Counted from the first letter of the stretch, positions 38,001 through 48,735 are shown. The stretch: DNA of 64,000 bases from Desmodesmus armatus (GCA_007449985.2 VIIQ02000619.1:124001-188000), one strand, 5' to 3'. Notes: generated by a model from the letters alone, not told the origin. Made by a program: numbers and translations.

Positions 38001-40852
38001 AATGTGCTGCCCCGGTGTCTGACTGTCTCTGTTGCATTTTTGGTTCCACCCCTGCTTCAGGCCTGCTTGCGGCTCAAAGGAGAGAACGGCATCATGCGCA
38101 AGAAGTTCCAGGCACTACAGAAAGACATTGAGGAGCAGAGGGAGCAGCTCACCCTTCAGCACGAGCAGCAGAAGGAGCTGTACAACACCATCAAGGGTGA
38201 GCACTGAAATAGGGTGTCGTGGGCAGCACACGCCGTCAGTTGTGCTGTTGGTTGACCAGCGTCAAGTGGGCACATCTAGCAGCAGCATCACTCACCGATA
38301 ACCGTGTACCCGAACCCAATCATTGGGCTGTGTTCAGGTCTGGAGAAGGACATCGCCGGGCTGAAGCGCGAGATCCGCGAGCGCGATGAGACGATCGGGG
38401 ACAAGGAGCGGCGCATATACGAGCTCAAGAAGAAGAACCAGGAGCTGGAGAAGTTCAAGTTCGTCCTTGACTACAAGATCAAGGAGCTCAAGAAACAGGT
38501 GCATCGCAGCAGGGGCGCTGTCCTGTCAGGGTGGTCCATGTGTGGGATTTACTCACACGTCCTCAGCACAGTGTGGTAAGCTGTCATGCTGGTGGTTGCA
38601 GCGCTCGTCGACCTGCTCTGCTTACCAACTCACAGCCTCCATGTGTACTCTTTGGCTGCGCCCTCAGATTGAGCCGCGCGAGGTTGAGATCGGTGAGATG
38701 CGCGAGACCATTCGTGCCATGGATGCAGAGCTGGAGAGGTACCACAAGAGCAATGCAGGGCTAGACCTCACCATCCAGGTGCGACAGTAACAATGTAGAT
38801 GATGGCTACCTTTTGGCGCAAAGCACACACTTCAACTGTGTCAACTGCTTCTTTGAATCCAAAGAAGCTCCATCACCCACACCAAGCAGCCGCCCGGCAA
38901 AATGACAAATGATGCAAAGTGCTATCACGTATGTCGCAATGTCTGTTGTGCATTTGCAGAAGCTGCACCTCAAGGAGACAGGGCTGCAGAGTGAGGTGAT
39001 GGCACAGCGGGGTGGGCGTGCAGATGCCCAGGCAGTGGTGCGCAAGCTGCAGTGCGACATTGCTGAGCTGGCGGATGCAATCCAGGACCCCAAGCTTCTG
39101 AAAGAAAAGGTGCGGCTGATGCTTTTGGATGGGCTGCATAGACAGGTGCAGCATGCCTCATTTCAGGTTTCAGCAAAGCTCTTGGTGACATGGCCCACAC
39201 TCTGTACCTGTGCCTGAGCGATCTGTGGTCAGCAGACCACTGGCTGGAAACGTGTGTTTTGATTCTTGTTGGGTGCCAATACAACGCACACATGTCGTGG
39301 CGTGCGTGTGTCCAGGTGAAGGAGCTATACCAGCAGCAATGTGTGGACGGTGATGGCACTCTTGGCAGCACTGCCCAGCGCACCCTGGGCCATGCAGGTG
39401 AGGGTCCAGCCAGGGCCAGTTCCGCACAGACACATGTGCGCGCAGTGTGCTCGGGGCAGACTGCACCAGCAGCCGCTGGCAGTCTCAGCTCTCGGAATGC
39501 AGCAGGCCCCCTGGCATGTTGACAGCAGTGCATCCAGACGCAACAGCGGCAAGCAAGCGGGCATGCCAGCAGGTGTTCATGGTGTCACCACCTTGCAGTA
39601 CTGCTGGCTCATAGTTCTATGCTGTGTTGACCTGCAGAGTCTGGCAGCGACCTGGGTGGCGAGTATGCACGCCAGCGCAACTACCTGGAGAAGACGATAG
39701 AAAGCCTCAAGCGCAAGTTGGCTGCTGACGCTGAGGCGCACAGGACCGATGAGCTGCGCATCATGGGCCAGAACGTCAGCCTCATCCGGGAGCTGAATGA
39801 GCTGCGGCGAGAGATCAAGGTGAGACAGCACCCACTGCAATGAACTGCGACACGCAGCTGTCGAATGTATCCTGACCAGAAGTCCACTTGCTGCAGCGCA
39901 TGTATCCCCAGCCACAGCAAAACATGCAGATCCTGCGTTGAGTGGGGGATGTTGCTTTTGTTTGCAGGTGCTGAAGTCTGCCCCACAGGCACGCAGCCCA
40001 GCAGCCACACGATCCCTGCATGCCACTGGGTCTACAGGCAGCACCCTCAGCCCGAAGGCCTACAGCACAGGCATCCGCAGCAACGTGTCAAGCCGCGCAG
40101 GCAGCACCAGGCCAGCACCTGCTGCAGGCCCCCGCCCCAGTGCACCCCCCGCAGCCAGCAAAGCACAGCCAGTGGCGGCGGCATCAGCGGCGCCACAGCA
40201 GCAGCAGCAGCAGGTGCAGGTGCAGCCCGACCCCAACCTGCTGAATGAGCTGAACATGCAGCGCGAGCTTATCGCCAAGCTGCACGCGCAGCTTGAGGCG
40301 CAGGATGGGAGGATCAAGGAGCTAGAGTCAGCCGCGCTGCAGCCAGCAGCAGAGGGTGTGACTGGTGTGCTGGATGGCACAGCTGCAGTGCAGCAGCTAG
40401 CTGCAGAGCTTGATGCCATGGCTGTTGCGGGTTCCGACCTGCATGAAGGCGACCAGCAGGCCGAGCCTCTGGCAGCCGCTGAGCCCTCAAGCAGTGGGGC
40501 TGATGCAGGCAGCGGCTCCACACCAGCCGAGCTTGATGCTCAAGAAGCTGATGCAGCGGCAGCAGCACCAGCCTCACCAGGTTTGGGCAGCAGGAGCGGC
40601 AGCATCAGCAACAAGGGCCGGCCCAGCAGTGCAGCAGCCAGCAGGCGCACCTCAGCTGGGCAGCAGCGGGTGCTGTCGCATGCAGGCAGCGGCGCTAGTA
40701 GGACAGGAGGCAGCAGCAGCAACAGCAGCAGGGGTGGGCTTGGCAGCCGGCCGCAGTCAGGAAAGCCTAAGGTCTCGGCTGCAGCAGCGGCAGTGGCAGC
40801 AGGTGACCCCGCTCCCTGGCAGGCTGATGAGGAAGAGCCGGTGGTGCAGTGA
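32091..40852 (+). CDS. CFAP57: CFAP57/FAP57 (WDR65) ciliary protein, with a one-base frameshift
   Basis: Exons: 32091-32119, 32228-32516, 32651-32803, 32969-33241, 33476-33660, 33876-34021, 34197-34357, 34531-34602, 34974-35111, 35260-35390, 35576-35657, 35850-35985, 36159-36316, 36553-36699, 36863-36985, 37218-37336, 37495-37645, 37819-37904, 38061-38196, 38338-38498, 38668-38778, 38960-39109, 39316-39397, 39638-39819, 39968-40852. About 1,428 residues: WD40 repeats to residue about 650, with family hallmarks [28 protein letters not shown] and DGAVYEW. A long coiled coil follows to about 1,134, then a low-complexity Ala/Ser/Gln tail. FAP57 is an axonemal protein that anchors a subset of inner dynein arms in Chlamydomonas and animals. 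Exon 18 is 86 bp where 87 is needed: the Asp-Arg-Glu codons read GAC CG GAG, losing one base near 37850 and giving an early TAG. Everything downstream is intact, so this is either a very recent mutation or a sequence error. Confidence 0.93.
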
Positions 40853-42236
40853 CAGTCTGGTTGAGTGATCATGGTGCTTGTGTGTGCAAGGTGACCTGCT
40901 GTGTCAACAGTCATAGGGTACAGGGGAGCCACTAGCAGCCCTCAGGAGGCTAGTGCTGCTCAAGGTGGCAGTGTTGTGTCAGCCAAAGCAAGGGCTGCGA
41001 GCACAGCACATGCACACATATTGCTTGCATGCCACCACTGAAAGGAACGACGGCAGCGCGGGTCAGACTGTGCATAACTTTGTGTGAAAGCCTGTCCAGT
41101 ATGGACAACGCCGAGATGATGGTCAACCTATGCATCAAAGCCCAGGCAGCAAAGTCCATGTGATGGCTACCCAAGCAGTGCACGGCACTCACAGCAACTC
41201 CCTCACATAGCACAATTCACAGGGATGGCTACAGCTGCGTCACTACCGCCAGCACAACAAAAAACAATGGACAGCCTGGGCTCATATCAAGTGTAGTTAT
41301 AGCCACACCGCCAGCTGTTGAACAGCCAGCTCAGCCCCCAAACGGGGTTTGCAGGACAGCCTGCTGCTTGTAATCATAGCCCAGGACTGCCCAACCATCC
41401 CTGCCCGGGGGCACACACCACACCAAAAGCCCCTGCTGCTGCTGCTGCAGGTGCTGTTGGCGCTGTTGTGGCGCCACATCCCTAGCAAAGGGTCAGGCAG
41501 CTTCGACATCTGCTTGCAGGCTACATGTACAGGCAGCCGGCACGTGTGGCCTGGTGGCGTGTAAGGCCCTTTCAGCTTTTGTATACCCTTTCTAGCACAT
41601 TTGTGGCGTCATCGCCCCATCGCCAGCACAGCTGCTGCGGGGGCTCAGATTTGGCTAGGTGTGCTTCACAGCAGGCATTGGCACAGCAGGCACAGGCACG
41701 CACGCACGACAGCTGAACATACAGCGTGCGCTACAAACAGATGCGCCAGCACTCCATCCTTCCTCCATGCAGCGCCATGGCTGCTTGTCAGCTTGAAAAC
41801 TATGCTTGCATCACTGCTGCTGAGGGGTGCATGCACCCAACCACAGCTCAGCCAGAAATGCGCTGATGTGCAATCATGCTGCAACCATAGCACCAGCACA
41901 GAAGAGGTGGAGTACCATGTCGGCGCTGGAGGTGAAAGGGGCTACATACAGCTGATCAAGGCTGAACAGAATATGAATGGCCGTTCTGACAGTCAGTTCG
42001 TTGTGACAGCGGCCCGGCTTCGCACCTTGCATGTACAGCCAAGCCGTTTGAGGTTGATCGTGTTGCCGCTTACGCAGCGCAGTGTGCCAAGTGACAGCTT
42101 CGAGATCGAAACGAGAGGGCTGACATCACCGGCCTGCAAAGAGGCAGCAGCCACGAGAGGAAGTATCCTTGACATCAGGTCTAGTGAACAGTACAAGCAG
42201 TGGGCGGGAACACAGACACAGCAGCCTTGAAGCAGG
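40853..42236. other. Intergenic region between CFAP57 and NAP1
   Basis: This contains the CFAP57 3' UTR and the NAP1 promoter. A 209-codon open frame (41601-42230) has no recognisable domain and ends just before the proposed NAP1 start; I treat it as chance. Nothing else was seen. Confidence 0.5.
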
Positions 42237-43119
42237 ATGGCAGCAGAAGACTTGGCGGTGGGTGGCAACACCTCCTTTAGAACCCACGATACGGCTACAT
42301 GATGCCTTTACATGCTCACCTGATGCGCATGTGCACCTACAGCATTGTGCCAGGCGATCACGCCAGCTGATCTCTGATCACCCAAGTGCCCTTTGCTTGA
42401 CCTTCACCTCGTCGTGGCCACGCCTCCTGTGACAGCAGAAACTCCCCAAAACCATCCTCACCTTAGCTGTAAATGCCATTACCTCTCCCTGAACACCTGT
42501 GTCCCTCCATGTCCTGCTGCCCTGCTGCTGCTTGCCCTGCTGCTCGGTCCCGCCTGCTACCTTGGTGTCAGAAGCATCTGGCCAGCATGGTGGTTGGCCC
42601 AAACCCGGAGGAGTTCCTGGAGAGCCTCACGCCAGGAGTGCGGGCACGCGTGGAGGCGCTGCAGGTGTGTTGTGTGCGTGAGGTACCCACACCACTCAAT
42701 GACTGGCCATTGGAAGCTACCCCCCACCCCCCATCCACACCACACCCCAAAGCAGCCGGCAGTAGCAGGAGTCAGCAGTCAGTGAGCAGTGATGGCAGCA
42801 GAGCGTGGTTCTTGGGTCCAGCACAGCTGGCATCATTGTTGAGGCTGCCACAACGGATGCTGTGGTTGGTGCAAGTGATACACAAAGGCAGCAGGTGACA
42901 TGCGCAGAATACATGAGTAGTGCAATGCCTGGGTGTTTGTGGATGCAGGTCTCACAACAAAGTTATCTGTCAGCAGTGCCCTTTCGTCGTGCTGGTGCAT
43001 TGCATTGACAGGATACTGTGCTGTTCCATGGCACGACCACACAGTAGCATCAACTTTTTCTCTGTCTGTATGCATGTGCAGTTGGCCCCTGACACTCTAT
43101 CTTGGTGTGCATGCATGCG

Positions 43120-43167
<48 letters not shown>

Positions 43168-46100
43168 GTCCTGCAGGGCCTGCAGGGTGAGCATGATGAG
43201 CTAGAGAAGGCGTTCAGGAAGGAGAAGCAGGAGCTGGAGGAGAAGTATGCCAAGCTCTACGGTGAGGAGGAGGGGTGGGTGGGGGGCAGCGGGGGTGGGG
43301 GGTGGGGGGGGGGGGGAGGCAGCGGGGTGGGTGGGTGGGTGGGGGGAGACACCGGTTGGCATGCCCGGTTACGTGATGGCGAGGGGACAGGGGGCCTGGG
43401 CGGGGCGGGGGGGGGGGGTGGGGAGGGTGCAAGCAGGATGCAGAAGCAGGAGTCACAGGTGAAGAGTACGCCGATGTCTCTATCGTGAGGGAGGAGGGTT
43501 GGGGGCAGACATACACGATTTTGTAGATGCTGAGGGGAGATGGCAAGCAGGGGGGGGGGGGTGGCGGGACGGCCGGGGAAGGGTAGAAGCAGCAAGGAGA
43601 AGCAGGAACAAGTGCCGATGGGGAGAAACGCATGTGTGGGAAGTGCATGAGGGAGGGGAGAGAGGTGGGTGGAGCTGAGAGAGGGCACAGCAGGAGGAGG
43701 AGTGGAAAACGGGCTGCAAGAGGGCTGTCTCAGGGGTGTCCTTGGGGGTTGTTTTGAAGGTGTGTGGTTCAAAACTGTCCTGTGTGCCTTCCTTTTGCCC
43801 ACAACCTCTCCCTGGTGCTGGCCTGTCTTTAGTGATGAAAAGCGTGCCCTCTGTGCTGTCCCCTTGCACTAACGCTCCTGCTTTTGCCCCTTGCCCCTGC
43901 CCCTGTCCTTGTGTCCTGCAGCCCCCCTGTACAGTCAGCGTGCTGAGATTGTGTCTGGTGACAAGGCAGTGCCCCTACCAGAGGGAGCAGCAGCAGACGA
44001 CGCAGGTGCGGATGGAAGGGGGGGGGGGAGGTGGTGCCAAGGGACGTTGTGATGACAAATAACCCCAAAGGAGCTTCATCTTGTTTGGGCCAGTAACTGT
44101 CGTGTGACTGATGCCGCTGCGCGCAGTCGCAACAGTGGCGACAGCAGCTGTAGTGGCGCATTCATGTATGCAGAGCACGTACATGATCGCGGGAAACTTG
44201 CAGGACCTGCTTCGGCTTGTTGGGCCAGCAGCTGTTTCTGAACAATCCGGCTGCGGGGAGCTGCATCAGCAGCGGCGGCAGCTATAGTGGCGCCGTCATT
44301 CATGCTGATTACTTGCATGCGCACCAAGGGGCTCAGGAGCAGCGGCAGCCACAGCTATAGCAGGGCAGCTGTCAACACTGTTGCGCAATCTGCAAACAGA
44401 TGTGGAGAGGGTGGTGGTGGCGGGTGAAGTGGGGAAGGGGTGTCAGGTAGAGTCAGGCACACGGGCCACCGCACGTATGGCACCAGCATACCCCGAGCAT
44501 GAGTGATTCTGTGTGTACGCATATCAGTGTCACCCCGCGAACGGCCAAGTCCACGCCGTGCTGCGCTGTGCTGACTTACCTAACAACTCATGGAAGTATT
44601 CTGCTGTTGCCTGCTGTCCTGTGGGCATGCTGTATTCTGTGTGCGTTTGCTGCTGGTGGTGGTGCTGCTGCTGTTGCTGTTGCTGGCGCCAGCAGATACG
44701 AAGGGCATTCCTGGCTTTTGGGCCACCATCCTTGGCCGTGCTGAGATGGTGCTCAATGAGAAGGATGCAGACGCACTCACTTACCTCACAGGTGGGTGTG
44801 GGCACAGGGAGTGCATCCAGCCAATGCATCAAAGCATCTGTGTGTTTGCATCAAAGCATATGTGTGTTTGGGGGAGGGTCCTCATGAGCAGAGATGAGGG
44901 AGTGATTTGTGATGAGCAGAGTTGGGGTGATCAGTCTTGAGCAGAGCCGGGGGAGCGGTTTATCATGAGCAGAGATGGGGGTTATTCTTCCGTGAGCAGA
45001 GATTGGGGGGGGGGGGCTGGGCGCGTCGAAGTGTGAGAAGGTGTGGGCTGGGAGTGAGCCATATAGGAATAGGAATAGTCCCAGGTGCAGTCGGCTTCCT
45101 CTGAAGCCATCACCTATAGGAACACCAACCCCACACATCTCGGCGCCGAAGGCACTAGTGTGTTTGGAGTGGGCGCACGCGTTCCTACCCGAGCATATGG
45201 GTCCCCGGTACCAGCTTCGCGCTTGCCTGACACACTTGGTAGTGGCTCCAAGTGGGGGCTGCCACCCCACCACACAGGGCTGGTGCCCCACTACGGCCAG
45301 GCGAGGGGGGTGGGAGACGAACCCACGAGTATAGTGTCGTGTTGAGTAGTGGATGGGTCCCTGTGCAGGAGGGCTACCGGCAAGTGGCAGAGGCAGCAGT
45401 TTGAGCTCCACCAGCTCGACATGTAGGCTTCCTCCTGTAGTTTGACACTGACGTCCTCCACCCTCCTGCTTCCCTCCCGCGGACATCACGTGTGAGAGTG
45501 TGAGCGGCACCACCAAGCATTTGTAAGGGGTGTCCTTGGGTGTTGTTTTGAAGGGGTGTGGGTCAAATCCGTCCTCCTCTGTGTCTTCCTTGTGGCCACA
45601 ACCTCTCCCTGGTGCTGGCTTGTCTCTGGTGATGAATAATACTTGGCCTCTGTGCTGTCCCCTTGCTTCCCGCAGACATTACGTGTGAGAGTGTGAGTGG
45701 CACCACCAAGCAGCCCACAGAGGATGGTGGTGAGGAGGAGGTGGAGACGGTCGGCTTCAAGCTCAACTTTGCATTCAAGGAGAACCCCTTCTTCACTAAC
45801 ACAGTGAGTGCGCATTGGGAATGGATTGAATTGGGATTCAAATGGATTTGAATCGACGTGGTAACCAGCCACCACCCCTGCTTGTGGTGGCTCGTCAGTG
45901 TTTGACGTAGGCATGTACCATGTGTCCTTTTCACCGTTTGTGCTACCTCCTCCAATGCCCCCCCCCCCCACCCCTCACCCCCCACCCCCTGCCGCATGCT
46001 GCCCCGTCCCCCCCCCCCCCTGGTTGTGCAGGTGTTGACCAAGATGTAACACATGCTGGTCGACACTGAGCCTGTGTTGCACGCCCAAAAACCCTGACTT

Positions 46101-48735
46101 ATCATACCCCCCCCCCCGCGCGCGCGCGCTGTTGTTCAGGTGTTGACCAAGACGTACCACATGCTGGATGACACTGAGCCTGTGTTGGAGAAGGCAGAAG
46201 GCTGCGACATTGACTGGAAGCCAGGGAAGAACTGCACAGTCAAGGTAGGCATGGTGCACTGCACACCTGATGACTCATTGGGGATGTATCATAGTTGTGC
46301 ATAATGTGAAAGCCATGTTGTGATATTTTATTGTCCAGGTGATGAAGAAGAAGCCCAAGAAGGGAGCCAAGCCTAGATTATGTAATAGATATCGAATTGT
46401 TTCTTCTTGTGTCACAGTTCTCCTTGAGCACAAGGAGGAGGATGTCAGATAGCCACAGGCTCTCAACATCCCCCTTGCCTGACCCTGACATCGCATTCAC
46501 TCTCTCTAACCCCTCTCTCACCCCGCCTTTCGCTGTGTGCTGCATATACTTTGTATTGTCCAGGTGATGAAGAAGAAGCCCAAGAAGGGAGGCAAGCCTG
46601 ACGCCAAGCCCCAGACCAAGATTGAGCCAGTGGAGAGCTTCTTCAACTTCTTCAAGCCACCAACGGTGAGGAGGGCAGCACACCACACATGTGAGGGCTG
46701 CAGTGCGGACAAGAAGTCATTCCAGCATGTGCTTATGAGGTTTCTTATGTGAGACCAGGTTGTGTGTGCATCACCGACATGTTGTCCCCTTTCCCTCATC
46801 CTCTACCCGCTCCCCTTCCCCCCAGGTCCATGATGATAATGGTGAGCTAGAGGGCAGTATGTGAGGTAGTACAAGCAAAGCATGCACTGACAATGTGTGT
46901 GGTTGCCCCCCTCCCCCCCCCCCCCCCCCGCGCCCTCCCCTTTGCAATCTCTAACTTGCAAATCAACCCTAAACCCTTACCCTGAACCCCAAACCCTCCC
47001 CCGCAGGTCCCTGATGACGATACTGAGCTTGAGGGCAGTGAGATGGAGGCGCTGCATGAGGACATAGAGGCAGACTACGACATGGCAGACGCTATACGCA
47101 CTAAGCTCATCCCCAACGCAGTCGGCTGGTGAGTGCTAAGGGTGTGTACAAGTGTTCATCACGGCGCTATTCAGTGTGGGCTGTTGAGGGGAGGGGAAGT
47201 TCGTGAGTGGGCGCTATGCATTGTCAGCTGTTTTTTGGGGGGGGGGTAAATATCTGTGCAGCACATGACATGGCAAACGCAATGCGCACAAGCTCAATTC
47301 CAACGCAGTTGACTGGAGAGTGGGCGGCTGGGGGTGGGGCAAGGGGAGTGTGGTATTTGCGTAGCACATGACATGACAGCCGCAATGTGCACAGAGGTCA
47401 TCCCCAACGCAGTCGGCTGGTGAGTGGGCGCTATGCATTTTCGGCTTTTGAGGGAGGGGGGGGGGGAGAGGGGGACCTGACCTGTTAAATGACATGACAG
47501 GCGCCATACGCACGAAGGTCCATCTGCACTGCAGTTAGCTGGCGAGTGGGTGCTTGGCGACTGAGGGACAAAGCAGTAGTGCACCGCCTGGCCTGGCGCC
47601 AACACAACACAGCATCACGCGCAACCACGTTCATCTGATGCCTTGCCATGCGCCTTGGTTCCCGCCCGCCCGCCCTCTGTAATCGAAACAAAGTACAGCC
47701 CTCCACCACCCTCTTTATCTCTGGCTGCCCTCTCCCCCTCCCTGAAGACTGCTCTGTGATGAGTACCCCACCAACCGTCTGCCCCTCTGCCCCTCCCCCC
47801 CCCCCCCCCCCCGTGCAGGTTCACTGGTGCAGCCATGACTTCCTGTGACTAATTTACCAACATTCTACCCCCCCTCCCCACACCTCCCCCCCCCTTTGAA
47901 CAGGTTTACTGGTGAGGCCATGGAGGATGAGGACTTTGAGTATGATGACGAGGACGAAGACGACGACGGTGGGTGGAGCCAATCGTTGCAATGCATCAAT
48001 GGACACACAAACCTGCCCTGCGCCCCAGTATTCATGCATGGATGCAGTCTACATGTCATACATGTTTTTATCTTGGTGCTTGGCTGGATGTAATTCCCGT
48101 ACATGTGACATGCAATCGGGTGTCAGGAGGTTCTTACAGGGTCGAACACAAGCGCACGTTTACCAAATGTCGTCATTTTTTCATGCAGATGATGACGAGG
48201 ATGATGATGAGGATGAGGAGGACGCCAGGCCCAGCAAGCGCAAGGGTGAGTGGCGAGGGAGAATTAGGAGGCAGGGATAGATCAATGTCCAACCAGCAGA
48301 TGGATGAGCGAGCAGGGAGGGGAGGATTGATGCAGGGGGTCTGGCATTGACGGGGTCCGTGCATAAAACTGCACGTGGGTGCTGCCCTTGCCATACCTCT
48401 ATCGTTGCGCGCCAAGGTCCTGCTGCTTCTACTGGTGATCGCAGTATGCCCAACAGCGCCTGTGTGCACCTTCTTTCGCGGGCTCCATAGCATGTGCTCA
48501 CCGTGCCAGTCGGCCTGCTGACAGCTACGTTTGAGGAAACTCGGCATCACAGAGGCCAGCAAATGTTGGCATGTCCCAACATGAGGCAGGTTGTAGTTGT
48601 GTGTGTGCGCGCAGCCTTATTTATGTCCACTCTCACTCGCTGATGTGTGCTGTGTGGTATGCAGGCGGGCGTGGCCGCGGCCGTGCTGGCGGCGCAGCAG
48701 CTGGCGAGCAGCCGCAGGAGTGCAAGCAGCAGTGA
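42237..48735 (+). CDS. NAP1: Nucleosome assembly protein 1 (NAP1) histone chaperone
   Basis: Exons: 42237-42257 (tentative), 42572-42664, 43177-43261, 43922-44005, 44696-44791, 45676-45803, 46140-46244, 46564-46665, 47007-47128, 47904-47968, 48189-48245, 48665-48735. These give 1,029 bp, 342 residues, all in phase. Family hallmarks in order: [16 protein letters not shown], the dimerisation helix with [80 protein letters not shown], then a long Asp/Glu tail, RPSKRKG and a C-terminal CKQQ. NAP1 binds H2A-H2B and moves histones between cytoplasm and chromatin. CKQQ is the CaaX prenylation signal known in plant and animal NAP1. Nearly every 3'-half intron contains a decayed copy of the neighbouring exon edge. 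The first exon (MAAEDLA) fits by phase and context only. Confidence 0.92.
43121..43167 (+). repeat. (GTT)n microsatellite before NAP1 exon 3
   Basis: About 16 GTT triplets run up to the acceptor region of the exon at 43177, replacing a normal polypyrimidine tract with a T/G tract. Confidence 0.95.
43731..43868 (+). repeat. Intronic segment shared between two NAP1 introns (copy 1)
   Basis: This about 135-bp segment ahead of the exon at 43922 is closely repeated at 45529-45665, ahead of the exon at 45676. Shared blocks include GGGGTGTCCTTGGG, TTGTTTTGAAGG, CACAACCTCTCCCTGGTGCT and TCTGTGCTGTCCCCTTGC. The copies lie 1.8 kb apart, in different introns of the same gene. Confidence 0.85.
44076..44322 (+). 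repeat. Two degenerate ~115-bp tandem copies in a NAP1 intron
   Basis: Segments at about 44076-44186 and 44205-44322 share TTGTTTGGGCCAGTAACTG / TTGTTGGGCCAGCAGCTG, a GCAGC-rich middle, TAGTGGCGC and a CATTCATG block. They are clearly related but diverged. They lie between NAP1 exons 4 and 5. Confidence 0.6.
44807..44832 (+). repeat. Dispersed 26-bp element, copy 2
   Basis: Identical over 26 bp to 1782-1807 in the LRR gene; here it lies 15 bp after the donor of the NAP1 exon ending at 44791. Confidence 0.6.
44882..45013 (+). repeat. Degenerate ATGAGCAGAGATGGGG tandem repeat
   Basis: About five imperfect units of roughly 30 bp, each with (A/T)GAGCAGAG followed by a G-rich end, finish in a poly-G run. 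They lie in the intron between the NAP1 exons at 44696 and 45676. Confidence 0.75.
45478..45536 (+). repeat. Decayed copy of NAP1 exon 6 start
   Basis: This copies the start of the exon at 45676: the same [12 protein letters not shown] codons, then CAT TTG TAA. The acceptor has changed from CCGCAG to CCGCGG, so the copy should not be spliced. It sits about 190 bp upstream of the true exon. Confidence 0.85.
45529..45665 (+). repeat. Intronic segment shared between two NAP1 introns (copy 2)
   Basis: Partner of 43731-43868. It ends about 10 bp before the acceptor of the exon at 45676. Confidence 0.85.
46022..46096 (+). repeat. Decayed copy of NAP1 exon 7 start with intact acceptor
   Basis: About 75 bp match the region 46132-46210. 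The copy keeps GTGCAG|GTGTTGACCAAG but reads ATG TAA where the true exon reads ACG TAC. Use of this acceptor would therefore stop translation after VLTKM. It lies about 110 bp upstream of the true exon, separated by poly-C and GC runs. Confidence 0.88.
46318..46384 (+). repeat. Decayed copy of NAP1 exon 8 start with intact acceptor
   Basis: ATTGTCCAG|GTGATGAAGAAG and the following codons repeat those at 46555-46602 almost exactly ([12 protein letters not shown] against [12 protein letters not shown]). The copy then diverges, with an in-frame stop at about 46450. Both copies have functional-looking acceptors, so this one could act as an alternative truncating terminal exon. Confidence 0.88.
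46818..46864 (+). repeat. Decayed copy of NAP1 exon 9 start with intact acceptor
   Basis: CCCCAG|GTCCATGATGATAA and the following bases copy the start of the exon at 47007. The frame reads [12 protein letters not shown] and then TGA. The true exon reads [13 protein letters not shown]. Confidence 0.85.
46965..47000 (+). repeat. Telomere-like CCCTAAA motifs before NAP1 exon 9
   Basis: AACCCTAAACCCTTACCCTGAACCCC-like sequence fills the pyrimidine-rich tract just upstream of the acceptor at 47006. It is degenerate plant-type telomere sequence in the C-rich orientation. Confidence 0.6.
47262..47552 (+). repeat. Three decayed copies of the NAP1 exon 9 end
   Basis: The true exon end (47085-47128, coding [16 protein letters not shown], with donor GTGAGT) is followed by copies at about 47269-47330, 47368-47430 and 47498-47550. 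Each has ACATGRCA, GCAATGCGCAC-like and CCAACGCAGT(C/T)GGCTGG blocks, then GAGTGGGCG-like intron sequence. The middle copy keeps the donor GGCTGGTGAGTG. Spacing is about 100-130 bp. Confidence 0.88.
47814..47858 (+). repeat. Decayed copy of NAP1 exon 10 start with intact acceptor
   Basis: GTGCAG|GTTCACTGGTGCAGCC copies CAG|GTTTACTGGTGAGGCC at 47901-47919. The copy reads [11 protein letters not shown] and then TAA. It lies 88 bp upstream of the true exon. Confidence 0.85.

Noticed and set aside
41601..42230. 209-codon plus-strand open frame upstream of NAP1
   Set aside because: No domain, composition unlike neighbouring genes and no conserved motif. It ends just before the likely NAP1 start, so it is probably chance or 5' flank.
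47262..47552. Additional NAP1 coding exons
   Set aside because: The copies contain indels and stops in the needed frame, and adding any of them would duplicate the [16 protein letters not shown] segment that occurs once in the family.
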